A stretch of 64,000 nt of DNA from Sphingobacteriales bacterium UTBCD1 (GTDB lineage: Bacteria; Bacteroidota; Bacteroidia; Chitinophagales; Chitinophagaceae). The notes below the pieces were generated by a model. It worked only from the letters and a program-made list of their open reading frames with translations. It was not told the DNA's origin and made no database searches. The number at the start of each line of letters is the position of its first letter. Position 1 is the stretch's first letter. Position numbers and translations under genes: made by a program. Where the stretch lies: assembly GCA_002066995.1 (NCBI GenBank), contig MWTC01000035.1, positions 85,160-149,159 of the forward strand, in the 5' to 3' direction. Below are positions 52,489 to 61,023 of the stretch, in pieces.

Positions 52489-53596
52489 TGGTGTTGGCAA
52501 AGAATGCATCGAAGTTCACATGTTTCCGCTGTTCGGGTGTGATCAGGATATTGGCAATGGGGGTCATCATTTTATCGAACTTGGCCTGCATGGCATTCTT
52601 CAATTGCAGGCGGCGTGTTCCTTTTCTCAGTTGCACCTCTTCATCATTGGGAAGATTGATGGCAATGGTCTTTCCACCGGCATTGGCAGAGCCTGCGTAG
52701 TACACCACATCATAAGCGTTGAGGTCGCCATCCGATCCCGACTTTTCTTTCTTATATTTTTCATCCACCGACAGGCTGTCCTGAAGCTGCGGCAGGAAGG
52801 AAGCATATTTTTCCAGCCTTTGACTCCAGTCTTTATCTTTTACCAGCACATAACTTTCATATGCAGCCTTGTAACCGAAGAGCTGATCTTCGTAAGTTTC
52901 TATCGGCCCGATCACGATGTCGAGGCCGTTGTTCTTCATATCCAGCCAGGCAAAATCGCTTTTCTGAAACTGATCCGTTTCAATGGCATCGGCTCTGAGG
53001 TTCAGAAAATTCTTCAGCCCTTTGTCTTCTGCAAGTGAAGCAGCCCGGCGTAACAGATTGCCGGCACGTTTCAACTGATCTTTAAACTGTTCATGAAAAG
53101 GAACTGTGATGAGTTTTCCGTCTTTATCCCTGCGGATGAAATCGTATAATGCTGTTTTATCCTTTAGATCGGCTTTTTCAAATTCATTTTTGGTCATATC
53201 GGCAGGGTAGAAGTTGGCACCCAAAGGCTTTGCTCCCACACCTGCAATGAAAGGAGTGTCGTTGCTCAACCTGTCCCAAGGGCCATAATTTATTTCTGCA
53301 AATTTTTTTGTAGCCGGATCACTGATAGACTGAAACAGACTGTCCAGGTTGCCGTAAGCCTGGTATGCAAACAAGGTATCCATGATCCCGGCCGCATCGA
53401 TCAGCAGGGGGATCATTTTCTTTTCCGGCTCTGAAAGTTTGGAAATATCGGTGGTCAGTTTCACGGTGGCATATTCATCAACTCTTTGCTGCATGGTAGG
53501 TTCTGTATTTTTAGTTTCAGATTTGTCCGGGTTGTTGCAGGAAAACAATATCACTGCAATGCAGGTACACAGGATTTTCAATGAGATCTTTTGCAT
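52484..53596 (-). pseudogene. N-terminal fragment of an M49-family metallopeptidase lipoprotein
   Basis: About 371 codons of family sequence from the ATG at 53596 (an upstream in-frame start at 53617 is possible). A lipoprotein signal is visible: I-A-V-I-L-F-S-C. The M49-like body includes G-P-W-D-R-L, F-Y-P-A-D-M-T and Y-Y-A-G-S-A-N-A-G-G-K-T, and ends F-F-A-N-T-M-L. After the insertion point the frame continues into the element for 36 unrelated codons and stops at 52373. The zinc-binding helix is therefore missing and the product should be inactive. Joined with 49274-49804 it would encode about 547 residues. Confidence 0.92.
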
Positions 53597-53817
53597 GATG
53601 GTTTGTTTTGGAAACAATAAAGGTAAAAGAATTCAGATTTCTTTGGACGTTACCCTTTTAAAGTATGATGAATAGGATATTATTCCGTAGAATTATTTAC
53701 TTTCTGTTTATCAATACAGGGTTTTGTTTTAAAACCGTAGCAATTGAATTGATCCATATTTTAAAAAATCAATTCGCTATTCTTTGAACTGTATCAGGCA
53801 GAATATTGGGTTATATT

Positions 53818-54927
53818 TTATTTCTTCACACTTTCAATGGCTTCACCTACGGGTTTGGGAGCCGTGTAATCGAAACCCAGCAAACCTGCAATTGTTTTTG
53901 CATACTGGTCCTGGAAGATCTGCGTTTTCATTTTCATTTCTCCTTTGGCAGGAATTCCCGGGCCCATTGCCATGAACCATGTTTCATTGGAATGTTCTAC
54001 GGATGATCCGTGATCGGTCCATTGATCGCCTGACCCACGGCCATGATCGGGAACAATGAAAAAAGCAGTTTTCTCTTTGTAAAAATCATCGGCCTGCATC
54101 ATTTTCCAAAGTTTGCCAATCATTTCATCAAGGTTGTGAATGTCATCCAGGTAGTTTTTATATTTACCGGAATGTGCATATTCATCCGGATCCCCAAAGT
54201 CAATATAGATTACTTTCGGATGCTTTGATTTGATATATGACTTTGCTAATGCATACACTTCAAAATCCAGGCGCTCATCTTCACCGAAGGTCTTGGGTGC
54301 ATAGTGCTGAATTTCATTGGCCAGGGTTTCTGCTTCTGTCAGATTATTTCCGGGAATATTTTCCCAGGGAACACTGATGAGCATCCTGCTGTTTTCTTTG
54401 TTCAGGCATCTTCCTGTAGCTCCCCAGCAGGCAAAAGTGACTACTTTATCCCTGTATCCATTTTGACCGTTGAGAAATTCCAGCACATTCATATCAGTAT
54501 TGTTTGGGTAACTGTTTGAATTGATGGCAGAGTCAACAGATCCACTCAGCACTTCAGCTCTGCCGGGATAAGATATCCAGTAGGGATTTTTTACATTCAC
54601 AAAATTTCCAAGGTCACGGTTGCCGTACAACTGGCCATGTTCCGAAATATAATTCCAGGTGAAGGGCATCAGTTTTTTTCTTCTAGCTGTGAGATCATCA
54701 TCCCAGTATTTATTTACCCGTTCCAGTGAATCGCCGGAATTATATTTTTTGCTCAACAGAAGATCATGCTCTGCGCCGCGGAATAATTCCTGCCAGCGGT
54801 ACCCGTCAACCAGGATCAGGACAATATTTTCAGCCTTATTGCTCTTTGCATGGCTGATGCGTATAAGAAAGATAAAAATAACGGGCAGGAATAATACCAA
54901 CAGGTATGGGTTGCTTTTGAATTTCAT
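53818..54927 (-). CDS. Alkaline phosphatase superfamily (type I phosphodiesterase-like) protein
   Basis: A 369-residue exported or membrane-anchored protein with an N-terminal hydrophobic segment. Metal-site motifs of the superfamily are visible: V-D41-G-Y-R-W, nucleophile region S119-Y-P-G-R-A-E-V-L-S-G, F-G-D-P-D-E-Y-A-H-S-G, V-P-D-H-G-R-G and a late H-S-N-E-T-W. It should hydrolyse a phosphate or sulfate ester in the periplasm; the exact substrate is not apparent. The start overlaps the DoxX stop by 4 nt (ATGA), so both are on one transcript. Confidence 0.88.
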   Translation of the reverse strand: MKFKSNPYLLVLFLPVIFIFLIRISHAKSNKAENIVLILVDGYRWQELFRGAEHDLLLSKKYNSGDSLERVNKYWDDDLTARRKKLMPFTWNYISEHGQLYGNRDLGNFVNVKNPYWISYPGRAEVLSGSVDSAINSNSYPNNTDMNVLEFLNGQNGYRDKVVTFACWGATGRCLNKENSRMLISVPWENIPGNNLTEAETLANEIQHYAPKTFGEDERLDFEVYALAKSYIKSKHPKVIYIDFGDPDEYAHSGKYKNYLDDIHNLDEMIGKLWKMMQADDFYKEKTAFFIVPDHGRGSGDQWTDHGSSVEHSNETWFMAMGPGIPAKGEMKMKTQIFQDQYAKTIAGLLGFDYTAPKPVGEAIESVKK

Positions 54928-55394
54928 GTTCTATTGCTTGTCCTTTTTTGATTGATAAAAAAACTGTCGAGTTCCATGTATTTTTCTTTTAGCAAACTTA
55001 AGGCAAATGAAGCAGCAGATGCGGCAAACACGGAAGCGTCAAAAACTTTTTTGATACCAACGGTTGAAGTCATTGCGAGTGCAAATAAGAGTAGCAGGAT
55101 CCCGCTGAGTTTTGCAAACATCTCCGTCCTGTAACCAATGATCAGGCAGATCCCAAAAACGATCTCTGCTGCAGTTGCTGTCACTGCAACAAAGGAAACC
55201 AGCGATGGGAAAATCCATGGATTGATTGCCGCAGTGTATTTCAAAAAATTATCCCAGTTTCCCCAGGCTGAATTATAGGCGCTCCACATTCCGAATCGGT
55301 CTGCCACGGCAGATAGGAATCCTGCACCAATGGAAAATCTCAGAAAAAGCTTTACAACTTTATAATACATTTTTTCACCGCTTAGATGATGCAT
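54924..55394 (-). CDS. DoxX-family membrane protein
   Basis: A 156-residue protein with four membrane helices and the DoxX-type start L-R-F-S-I-G-A-G-F-L-S-A-V-A-D-R. The last helices contain A-A-T-A-A-E-I-V-F-G and K-L-S-G-I-L-L-L-L-F-A. The likely start is M-Y-Y-K-V at 55370, since the first eight residues (M-H-H-L-S-G-E-K) look non-native. DoxX proteins are linked to redox or thiosulfate-quinone chemistry, but most members, including this one, lack a defined role. Overlaps the phosphatase gene downstream. Confidence 0.85.
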   Translation of the reverse strand: MHHLSGEKMYYKVVKLFLRFSIGAGFLSAVADRFGMWSAYNSAWGNWDNFLKYTAAINPWIFPSLVSFVAVTATAAEIVFGICLIIGYRTEMFAKLSGILLLLFALAMTSTVGIKKVFDASVFAASAASFALSLLKEKYMELDSFFINQKRTSNRT

Positions 55395-55473
55395 ATCAAT
55401 TTATCCGATAAAAGAAAACTTTATTGTCTGAAAATTTGAAAAAGATCTGTTCCATAAAAAATAAATTTGCATT

Positions 55474-55481
55474 TACCTTTG
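55474..55481 (+). promoter_or_regulatory. -7 element of the ClC channel gene
   Basis: TACCTTTG, a full match to TAnnTTTG, lies 32 nt before the start at 55514. No clear -33 element. Confidence 0.4.
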
Positions 55482-55513
55482 AATCTTTCTAACCGGCTCC
55501 AATCTTATATTAA

Positions 55514-57304
55514 ATGTACGAGAAATTGCTTCGCTATATCGTTACGTTAAATCAATGGCGGAAAAAGCATATCTCACAGGACAACTTTCTGATCATCGCC
55601 GCGGCCATTGTCGGGGTCACAGGAGGGTTGGCTGCTTCCATTTTAAAAAAGCTGGTACATGTTTTAGCCAACTACCTGCAGAATGATTTTCACTGGCAGT
55701 ATAAATTTTATCTCTTTTTCTTTTTCCCTCTGATCGGCATCTTCCTTACTGTGCTTTATGTAAAGACCTTTATCCGGAAACATCCTTTTCACCATGGCAT
55801 ACCTCCATTGATAAAAAGTATATCCCAGGAAAACAGCCGACTGGATTTTCATAATATTTACAGCCAGGTTATTTCCAGCGCTGTAACGGTTGGCATGGGA
55901 GGCTCTGCGGGACTGGAAGCGCCTGCTGCATCAAGCGGCGCTGCCATCGGTTCCAATTTCGGAAGATTGTTTGGCCTGAATTACAGGGAAACAACCATGC
56001 TGCTGGCTTGCGGTGGTGCAGCCGGCATATCAGCCGCATTCGGAAGCCCCATTGCAGGAATGGTGTTTGCACTTGAAGTATTGCTGCCCGCATTTTCCAT
56101 CCCTGCTTTTATCCCTTTATTGATTTCCTCTGCCATTGCTTCCGTTATTTCAAAGATGATGCACAGCGAACCTTTGTTTATCAATATCGCAAGCAGGTGG
56201 GAAGTGGGTACTTTCTGGTTCTATGTCATCTTCGGAGTGGTTGCCGGATTCTATACGATCTTTTACAGCCGGCTGAATGAAACGATACCGATTTTTTTTG
56301 GTAAAATAAAAAATAAATACAGCAAGATTTGGGCAGGGGGCATCATGCTTGGAGTGCTGGTTACTCTTTTTCCTGCCATTTATGGTGAAGGATATATAAC
56401 GATCCAGAAATTATTGGACGGAGATTATCAATCTTTGTTAGGCAACAGCATTTTTTCTGAATATCAGTCTTACACATGGATACTGGTGGTATTTGCTGTA
56501 TTATCATTAATAGGAAAGACCTACGGTTGTGTGATCACCATGAGCAGCGGAGGGAATGGCGGTATGTTCGGGCCCAGCGTGGTGATAGGTGGCTTGCTGG
56601 GATTTATTTTTGCTTTTACAATGAATCAATCCGGCTGGGTGCATTTGAATATCACCAATTTCATTATTGCGGGAATGGCGGCTTCAGTAAGCGGAGCCAT
56701 GCATGCGCCGTTGACCGGAATTTTTCTGAGCGCCGAGATCACAGGAGGTTATGCGCTCATTGTACCGCTGATGGTGGTAGCTGCCATTTCATATTTTATC
56801 AATAAAGCTTTCAGGAAATACTCCATTTATACTTTTGTTCTTGCCGAGCAGGGATCACTGGTGACATCAGAAGATAAAGATGCCAGCGTTCTCATGCATC
56901 TTAAACTGAAATACCTGCTGGAAAAAGATTTCATTCTGCTTTCGGCAAAGGACACGGCATTCGGGAGGAGAAAAGATATAATACAGTCATCAAGAAATGT
57001 TTTTCCCGTAGTGGATGACAGCGGAAAACTGCTGGGCATTCTCAGTATTGAAGAGTTGCTCGGGCATATTGTTGGCGCCACTCCCGGAATACAGGATCTG
57101 CCCATATCAGATATGGTACAGCCTTTGGGAGACAAAGTGGTGATAGGAACAAGGATGAGGGAAGTGATGCAACTGATGGATAAAAAAAATATAAGAATAT
57201 TGCCGGTGGTGGATCAGGACAATAAGTATCTTGGTTTTGTGACCAAGAACGGCATTTTTAATAAATACAGAAAACTGCTGGTAAGGCAGAATGATATGCT
57301 GTAA
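55514..57304 (+). CDS. ClC-family chloride channel/transporter with CBS domains
   Basis: A 596-residue protein: about ten to twelve membrane helices over residues 25-425, then two CBS domains (about 460-520 and 535-590). Family motifs include G-G-S-A-G-L-E135-A-P, where Glu135 takes the place of the gating glutamate in G-K/R-E-G-P, then C-G-G-A-A-G-I-S-A-A-F and G-G-N-G-G-M-F-G-P-S. Retention of the gating Glu favours proton-coupled anion exchange. The CBS pair suggests control by adenine nucleotides. Single gene on the plus strand. Confidence 0.93.
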   Translation: MYEKLLRYIVTLNQWRKKHISQDNFLIIAAAIVGVTGGLAASILKKLVHVLANYLQNDFHWQYKFYLFFFFPLIGIFLTVLYVKTFIRKHPFHHGIPPLIKSISQENSRLDFHNIYSQVISSAVTVGMGGSAGLEAPAASSGAAIGSNFGRLFGLNYRETTMLLACGGAAGISAAFGSPIAGMVFALEVLLPAFSIPAFIPLLISSAIASVISKMMHSEPLFINIASRWEVGTFWFYVIFGVVAGFYTIFYSRLNETIPIFFGKIKNKYSKIWAGGIMLGVLVTLFPAIYGEGYITIQKLLDGDYQSLLGNSIFSEYQSYTWILVVFAVLSLIGKTYGCVITMSSGGNGGMFGPSVVIGGLLGFIFAFTMNQSGWVHLNITNFIIAGMAASVSGAMHAPLTGIFLSAEITGGYALIVPLMVVAAISYFINKAFRKYSIYTFVLAEQGSLVTSEDKDASVLMHLKLKYLLEKDFILLSAKDTAFGRRKDIIQSSRNVFPVVDDSGKLLGILSIEELLGHIVGATPGIQDLPISDMVQPLGDKVVIGTRMREVMQLMDKKNIRILPVVDQDNKYLGFVTKNGIFNKYRKLLVRQNDML

Positions 57305-57815
57305 AATTGGAAGACTTCTTTTCCAAATTGAAATGTTGATAAAAGGAAATTTTGAGTTGTGCAGTTTAAATTATTTTAAGCCTAATAAAAGAAAGTAAGT
57401 AGTATCAATAATACTTTTCAAACTCTTAGAATATTCTACGTTCAGACTACATTGCTATTTATTATTTTTTCCCCCTTGATGGAAAAAGAAACAAAAAGAT
57501 CAGGGAAATATGAATGGCTCCGCCCGTTTTTCCTGCCTACGTACTGAGCCTCCGCCATTTGAATCATGCTTCTTTATTTGTAGTGATAGGTTGTAAAGCA
57601 CTCTTCGTGATATTCAAAATCGCTGAAAGCGCTGCTTTTCGCCTGGTCTTCTTAGCGCATTACGTGTACAAAAGATGGCGAAAAAGAGGCGATTGAGTTT
57701 TCTTTCTTTACGGGTTAGTTAGGAAATGAAACCTAAAGCATGATTGAACATAATGCAGTATGTCTGCACTCGATTATATTTGTGTAAGAAATATTTCCGA
57801 ATCATTTCAGACCGG
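57305..57815. other. Intergenic region with a degenerate repeat
   Basis: No gene is supported. Around 57475-57520 it reads CCCCCTTGATGGAAAAAG, then AAACAAAAAGATCAGGG, an imperfect inverted repeat (CCCTTGAT/ATCAGGG) of a kind I associate with dispersed intergenic repeats in Bacteroidota. A related but weaker stretch lies at about 44190-44225. A 60-codon frame at 57514-57696 inside it looks like chance. Confidence 0.5.
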
Positions 57816-58859
57816 ATGAATCAATTCATTTTACGATCTGCAGTTCAAAAATTGCCGCCGGCATATTTTGCATTGCCTATGTCCACTGGAATCATTTCCA
57901 TTGCCTCATATACTTTGGGATATGATTCCATAAGTAATTTCCTGTTTGTAGTGAACGAAATAGAAATGGCAGTATTGTCACTTGCCCTGGTTTCCCGGTT
58001 ATTATTTTTTTTCAAAGATTTTAAAGGAGATCTTTCTTCGCATGCTGAGGGTGCAGGGTTTTTAACGTTTGTAGCTGCTCTTTGTATTTACGGTACCAAG
58101 AATATGATGCTGAAAAATAATTTTACACTTGCCCTTACCGGGTGGTGTTTTTCTTTTATCGTTTGGGCAGCACTGATTTATTCCTTTTTTATTCTGATCA
58201 CATTCAAAAAAGCGAAGCCGTCCCTTGAAAATGGTATTAACGGATCCTGGTTGCTCTTTGTGGTAACCTCTCAGGCTTTGTCCATTTCGGGAAATATTGT
58301 GGCAGCGCATTATAATTTTCCCTCGCAGATAGTTTTGTTTACAACTCTTCTGTTTTACCTGCTGGGTGTGTTGTTTTATATTATCATCATTTGCCTGATT
58401 TTTTACAGGACTGCTTTCTTCCCGATGGAGCCCGGAGAATTCAGGCCGTCTTACTGGATCAATATGGGTGCAGCAGCAATAAGCACTTTATCGGGTACCA
58501 TATTAATAAAGAGCATGAATGGGGTTGCCGAGTTTCAGACTTTTATCCCTTTCACAAAAGTGTTTACCATGCTCTTTTGGATTGTCGGCACCTGGTGGAT
58601 ACCTGTCATTCTTTTCCTTGAAGTATGGAAGCGAACCGAAATCAAGGTCCGTTACAGTGCCGGGTATTGGAGCCTTGTTTTCCCGCTGGGGGTGTACACT
58701 GTTTGTACCTGGCAATTGTCAGATATTCTTGGCCTGACTTTTTTAAAAGATATTTCCAAAGTGTTCATCTATCCCGCATGGTTCGCCTGGTTTTTCACTT
58801 ACCTGAATATGTTTGCCCGCATTATAAAACAGTTCAGGCTACGGGGAACGCATCGGTAA
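57816..58859 (+). CDS. TDT-family (TehA/SLAC1-like) transporter
   Basis: About 347 residues from the ATG at 57816. An in-frame start at 57744 would add 24 residues with no hydrophobic character and is less likely. Ten hydrophobic helices are apparent. The start P-P-A-Y-F-A-L-P-M-S-T-G-I-I-S-I-A matches the TehA/Mae1/SLAC1 family (P-x-x-F-x-x-x-x-G-T-G-I). A mid-protein phenylalanine (W-C-F-S-F-I-V-W) may line the pore. Members carry anions, dicarboxylates or sulfite, so the substrate here is not fixed. It follows the ClC gene, another anion transporter. Confidence 0.85.
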   Translation: MNQFILRSAVQKLPPAYFALPMSTGIISIASYTLGYDSISNFLFVVNEIEMAVLSLALVSRLLFFFKDFKGDLSSHAEGAGFLTFVAALCIYGTKNMMLKNNFTLALTGWCFSFIVWAALIYSFFILITFKKAKPSLENGINGSWLLFVVTSQALSISGNIVAAHYNFPSQIVLFTTLLFYLLGVLFYIIIICLIFYRTAFFPMEPGEFRPSYWINMGAAAISTLSGTILIKSMNGVAEFQTFIPFTKVFTMLFWIVGTWWIPVILFLEVWKRTEIKVRYSAGYWSLVFPLGVYTVCTWQLSDILGLTFLKDISKVFIYPAWFAWFFTYLNMFARIIKQFRLRGTHR

Positions 58860-58960
58860 GTTTTTAATTTGTATCATAAGAACAATTGATTAGCATATTT
58901 CTTTTTCATTTTTTTCTGATTAAATACCGGCAGTTGTCTTCATGAAAATTAAAACTTTTC

Positions 58961-58968
58961 TAAATTTG
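58961..58968 (+). promoter_or_regulatory. Candidate -7 element of the MFS gene
   Basis: TAAATTTG matches TAnnTTTG and ends 8 nt before the ATG at 58977, implying an almost leaderless mRNA if used. Confidence 0.3.
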
Positions 58969-58976
58969 CTCACTTA

Positions 58977-60197
58977 ATGGAAACAGCTTCTGCACAAAGA
59001 AATATTCTCCGGGAAACGAAACAACTGACTGTTTACAGCATTTTATTCAGCATCAGCTTTTCTCACATGCTCAATGATACAATACAATCATTGATTCCTT
59101 CCATTTATCCTTTACTGAAAGACTCATTCTCCCTGAACTTTGCACAGATCGGTTTGATCCAGCTCACCTTCCAGATGACGGCAAGTATCTTTCAACCGCT
59201 TGTAGGATCTTTTACCGACAAGAGGCCGCAGCCTTTTTCTCTGGCAATTGGAATGAGCATCACCCTGATCGGGCTGATCTTTATTTCTTTTGCCAGCAGT
59301 TATCCTGCCATTCTTTTATCTGTCGCATTGATAGGAACGGGTTCTTCCATTTTTCACCCTGAATCTTCCAAGATCGCCTATATGGCATCGGGTGGAAAAA
59401 GAGGATTGGCTCAATCCATTTTCCAGGTGGGAGGAAATACAGGGACAGCAGTAGGCCCTTTGCTGGCAGCATTGGTTATAGTAAGGTTTGGAAGAAGCCA
59501 TGCTGTTTACTTCGGCATCCTTGCTCTGATCGCCATCGTTGTTTTAATTTATGTAGGCAAATGGGCCAAACCAAAACTATTACGATTGAAAGCTGAAAGG
59601 CGCAGAGGGAAGGTTGTTGAATATCACACAGAACTTTCCAAAAGAACAGTTCATACTTCTGTGGCTATTTTACTGGTACTGATCTTTTCCAAATATTTTT
59701 ACCTGGCAAGCATCAGCAGTTATTACACTTTTTACCTGATCGAAAAGTTTCATGTCAGCATCAAATATTCACAGATATTTCTTTTCGCTTTCCTGGCAGC
59801 AGCAGCAGCAGGAACTTACTTTGGCGGGCCGTTGGGAGATAAGTACGGAAGAAAATATGTGATCTGGTTTTCCATTCTCGGCGTAGCGCCTTTTACTTTA
59901 TTGCTTCCTTATGTAAGTTTATTCTGGACGGCAGTGCTGAGTGTGATCATCGGCTTTGTATTGTCCTCTGCATTTCCCGCCATCCTGGTTTATGCACAGG
60001 AGCTGATGCCCGGAAAGATCGGGATGATATCAGGATTGTTTTTTGGTTTTGCTTTCGGAATGGGCGGCCTGGGCTCAGCCATGCTCGGCTTGCTCGCTGA
60101 CGCTACAGATATTTATTTTGTCTATCATGTTTGTTCCTTCCTTCCGCTTATCGGATTGATCACATGGAAACTTCCTGATCTTAAAAAAATCCGGTAA
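58977..60197 (+). CDS. fsr: MFS transporter of the fosmidomycin-resistance (Fsr) family
   Basis: A 406-residue, 12-helix major facilitator. The Fsr signature region is visible: F-S-H-M-L-N-D-T-I-Q-S-L-I-P near residue 29, Q-P-L-V-G-S-F-T-D-K-R-P in the first cytoplasmic loop, S-S-I-F-H-P-E-S-S-K near 125, and G-G-P-L-G-D-K-Y-G-R-K in the second half. Known members export fosmidomycin or related compounds. This genome region encodes the mevalonate pathway, so the fosmidomycin target may be absent and another substrate is likely; that is inference. Single gene, 97 nt before an AhpD-like gene. Confidence 0.85.
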   Translation: METASAQRNILRETKQLTVYSILFSISFSHMLNDTIQSLIPSIYPLLKDSFSLNFAQIGLIQLTFQMTASIFQPLVGSFTDKRPQPFSLAIGMSITLIGLIFISFASSYPAILLSVALIGTGSSIFHPESSKIAYMASGGKRGLAQSIFQVGGNTGTAVGPLLAALVIVRFGRSHAVYFGILALIAIVVLIYVGKWAKPKLLRLKAERRRGKVVEYHTELSKRTVHTSVAILLVLIFSKYFYLASISSYYTFYLIEKFHVSIKYSQIFLFAFLAAAAAGTYFGGPLGDKYGRKYVIWFSILGVAPFTLLLPYVSLFWTAVLSVIIGFVLSSAFPAILVYAQELMPGKIGMISGLFFGFAFGMGGLGSAMLGLLADATDIYFVYHVCSFLPLIGLITWKLPDLKKIR

Positions 60198-60277
60198 CCA
60201 AACTTTTTTTTAAATTAAAAAACATTTCTTGACATATATTAAAAATATGGAACTGTCCATTTTGGTCAGCAGAGCAG

Positions 60278-60285
60278 TATATTTG
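60278..60285 (+). promoter_or_regulatory. Candidate -7 element of the third AhpD-like gene
   Basis: TATATTTG matches TAnnTTTG and ends 9 nt before the ATG at 60295. A TTG lies only 13 nt upstream, so the -33 element is not convincing. Confidence 0.3.
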
Positions 60286-60294
60286 TGACATATA

Positions 60295-60732
60295 ATGGAA
60301 GAAAGAATCAATATCTCAAAAGTGGCGCCTGAAGCCATCGAAGCCATGATCGGGCTGGAGAAGTATCTTGCTCAAAGCGGACTGGACAGAAAACTTTATG
60401 AACTCGTTAAAACAAGAGCATCACAGATCAATGGATGTGCTCATTGCATCAACATGCATGTGAAGGATGCCATGAAACTTGGTGAAACCGCTCAGCGCTT
60501 GTTCCTGCTGGATGCATGGAGAGAAACAGATCTTTATACTGAAAAAGAAAGAGCCGCTTTGGCGCTTACTGAATCCATGACGCTGATCCACCAGGATCAT
60601 GTGCCGGATGAGACTTATAATAATGCGGCAGCAAATCTTTCCGAAAAAGAATTGGCAGCAGTAATCATGACCGTGGTCACTATCAATGGGTGGAACAGGA
60701 TTGCCATTACAACAAGAACTGCATTAGATTAA
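60295..60732 (+). CDS. AhpD-like/carboxymuconolactone decarboxylase family protein (paralogue of 13190)
   Basis: A 145-residue protein with redox motif C48-A-H-C51-I-N-M-H55 and the same long conserved helix (L-G-E-T-A-Q-R-L-F-L-L-D-A-W) as the protein at 13190-13627. The two have identical lengths and differ mainly at surface-type positions, pointing to a duplication about 47 kb apart. The role is probably thiol-dependent peroxide or disulfide reduction. It is an isolated gene after fsr, with its own -7-like element. Confidence 0.9.
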   Translation: MEERINISKVAPEAIEAMIGLEKYLAQSGLDRKLYELVKTRASQINGCAHCINMHVKDAMKLGETAQRLFLLDAWRETDLYTEKERAALALTESMTLIHQDHVPDETYNNAAANLSEKELAAVIMTVVTINGWNRIAITTRTALD

Positions 60733-61023
60733 AAAAACCATTGGCCGGGTAACAGCATTTTCCTGCAAAACAGGTTTTTCTTTTCCTCTTATCGTAAATT
60801 TTAGTTCCGCAATTCAAAAGACTTGTTTTCAGATACTTATTTCTTTTGCAGCCAGCGCTTCGCATTAGCCGCAGGTGCATTATAAACTTTGAGCAGAAAC
60901 TGAAAAAATGAGAAGCGGGCCGGTGCGGTATTAGTTGCTGAATCTGAATTTCAGTATCAAATTTTTCCGCCAGGCAATAAATTAAAAGATGATTTAATTT
61001 TATCCTCCCGTTAAAAACATAAA

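Noticed and set aside
57744..57815. Upstream start for the TDT transporter
   Set aside because: The extra 24 residues are basic and Cys-rich and do not belong to the family, and the ATG at 57816 is followed directly by conserved sequence.
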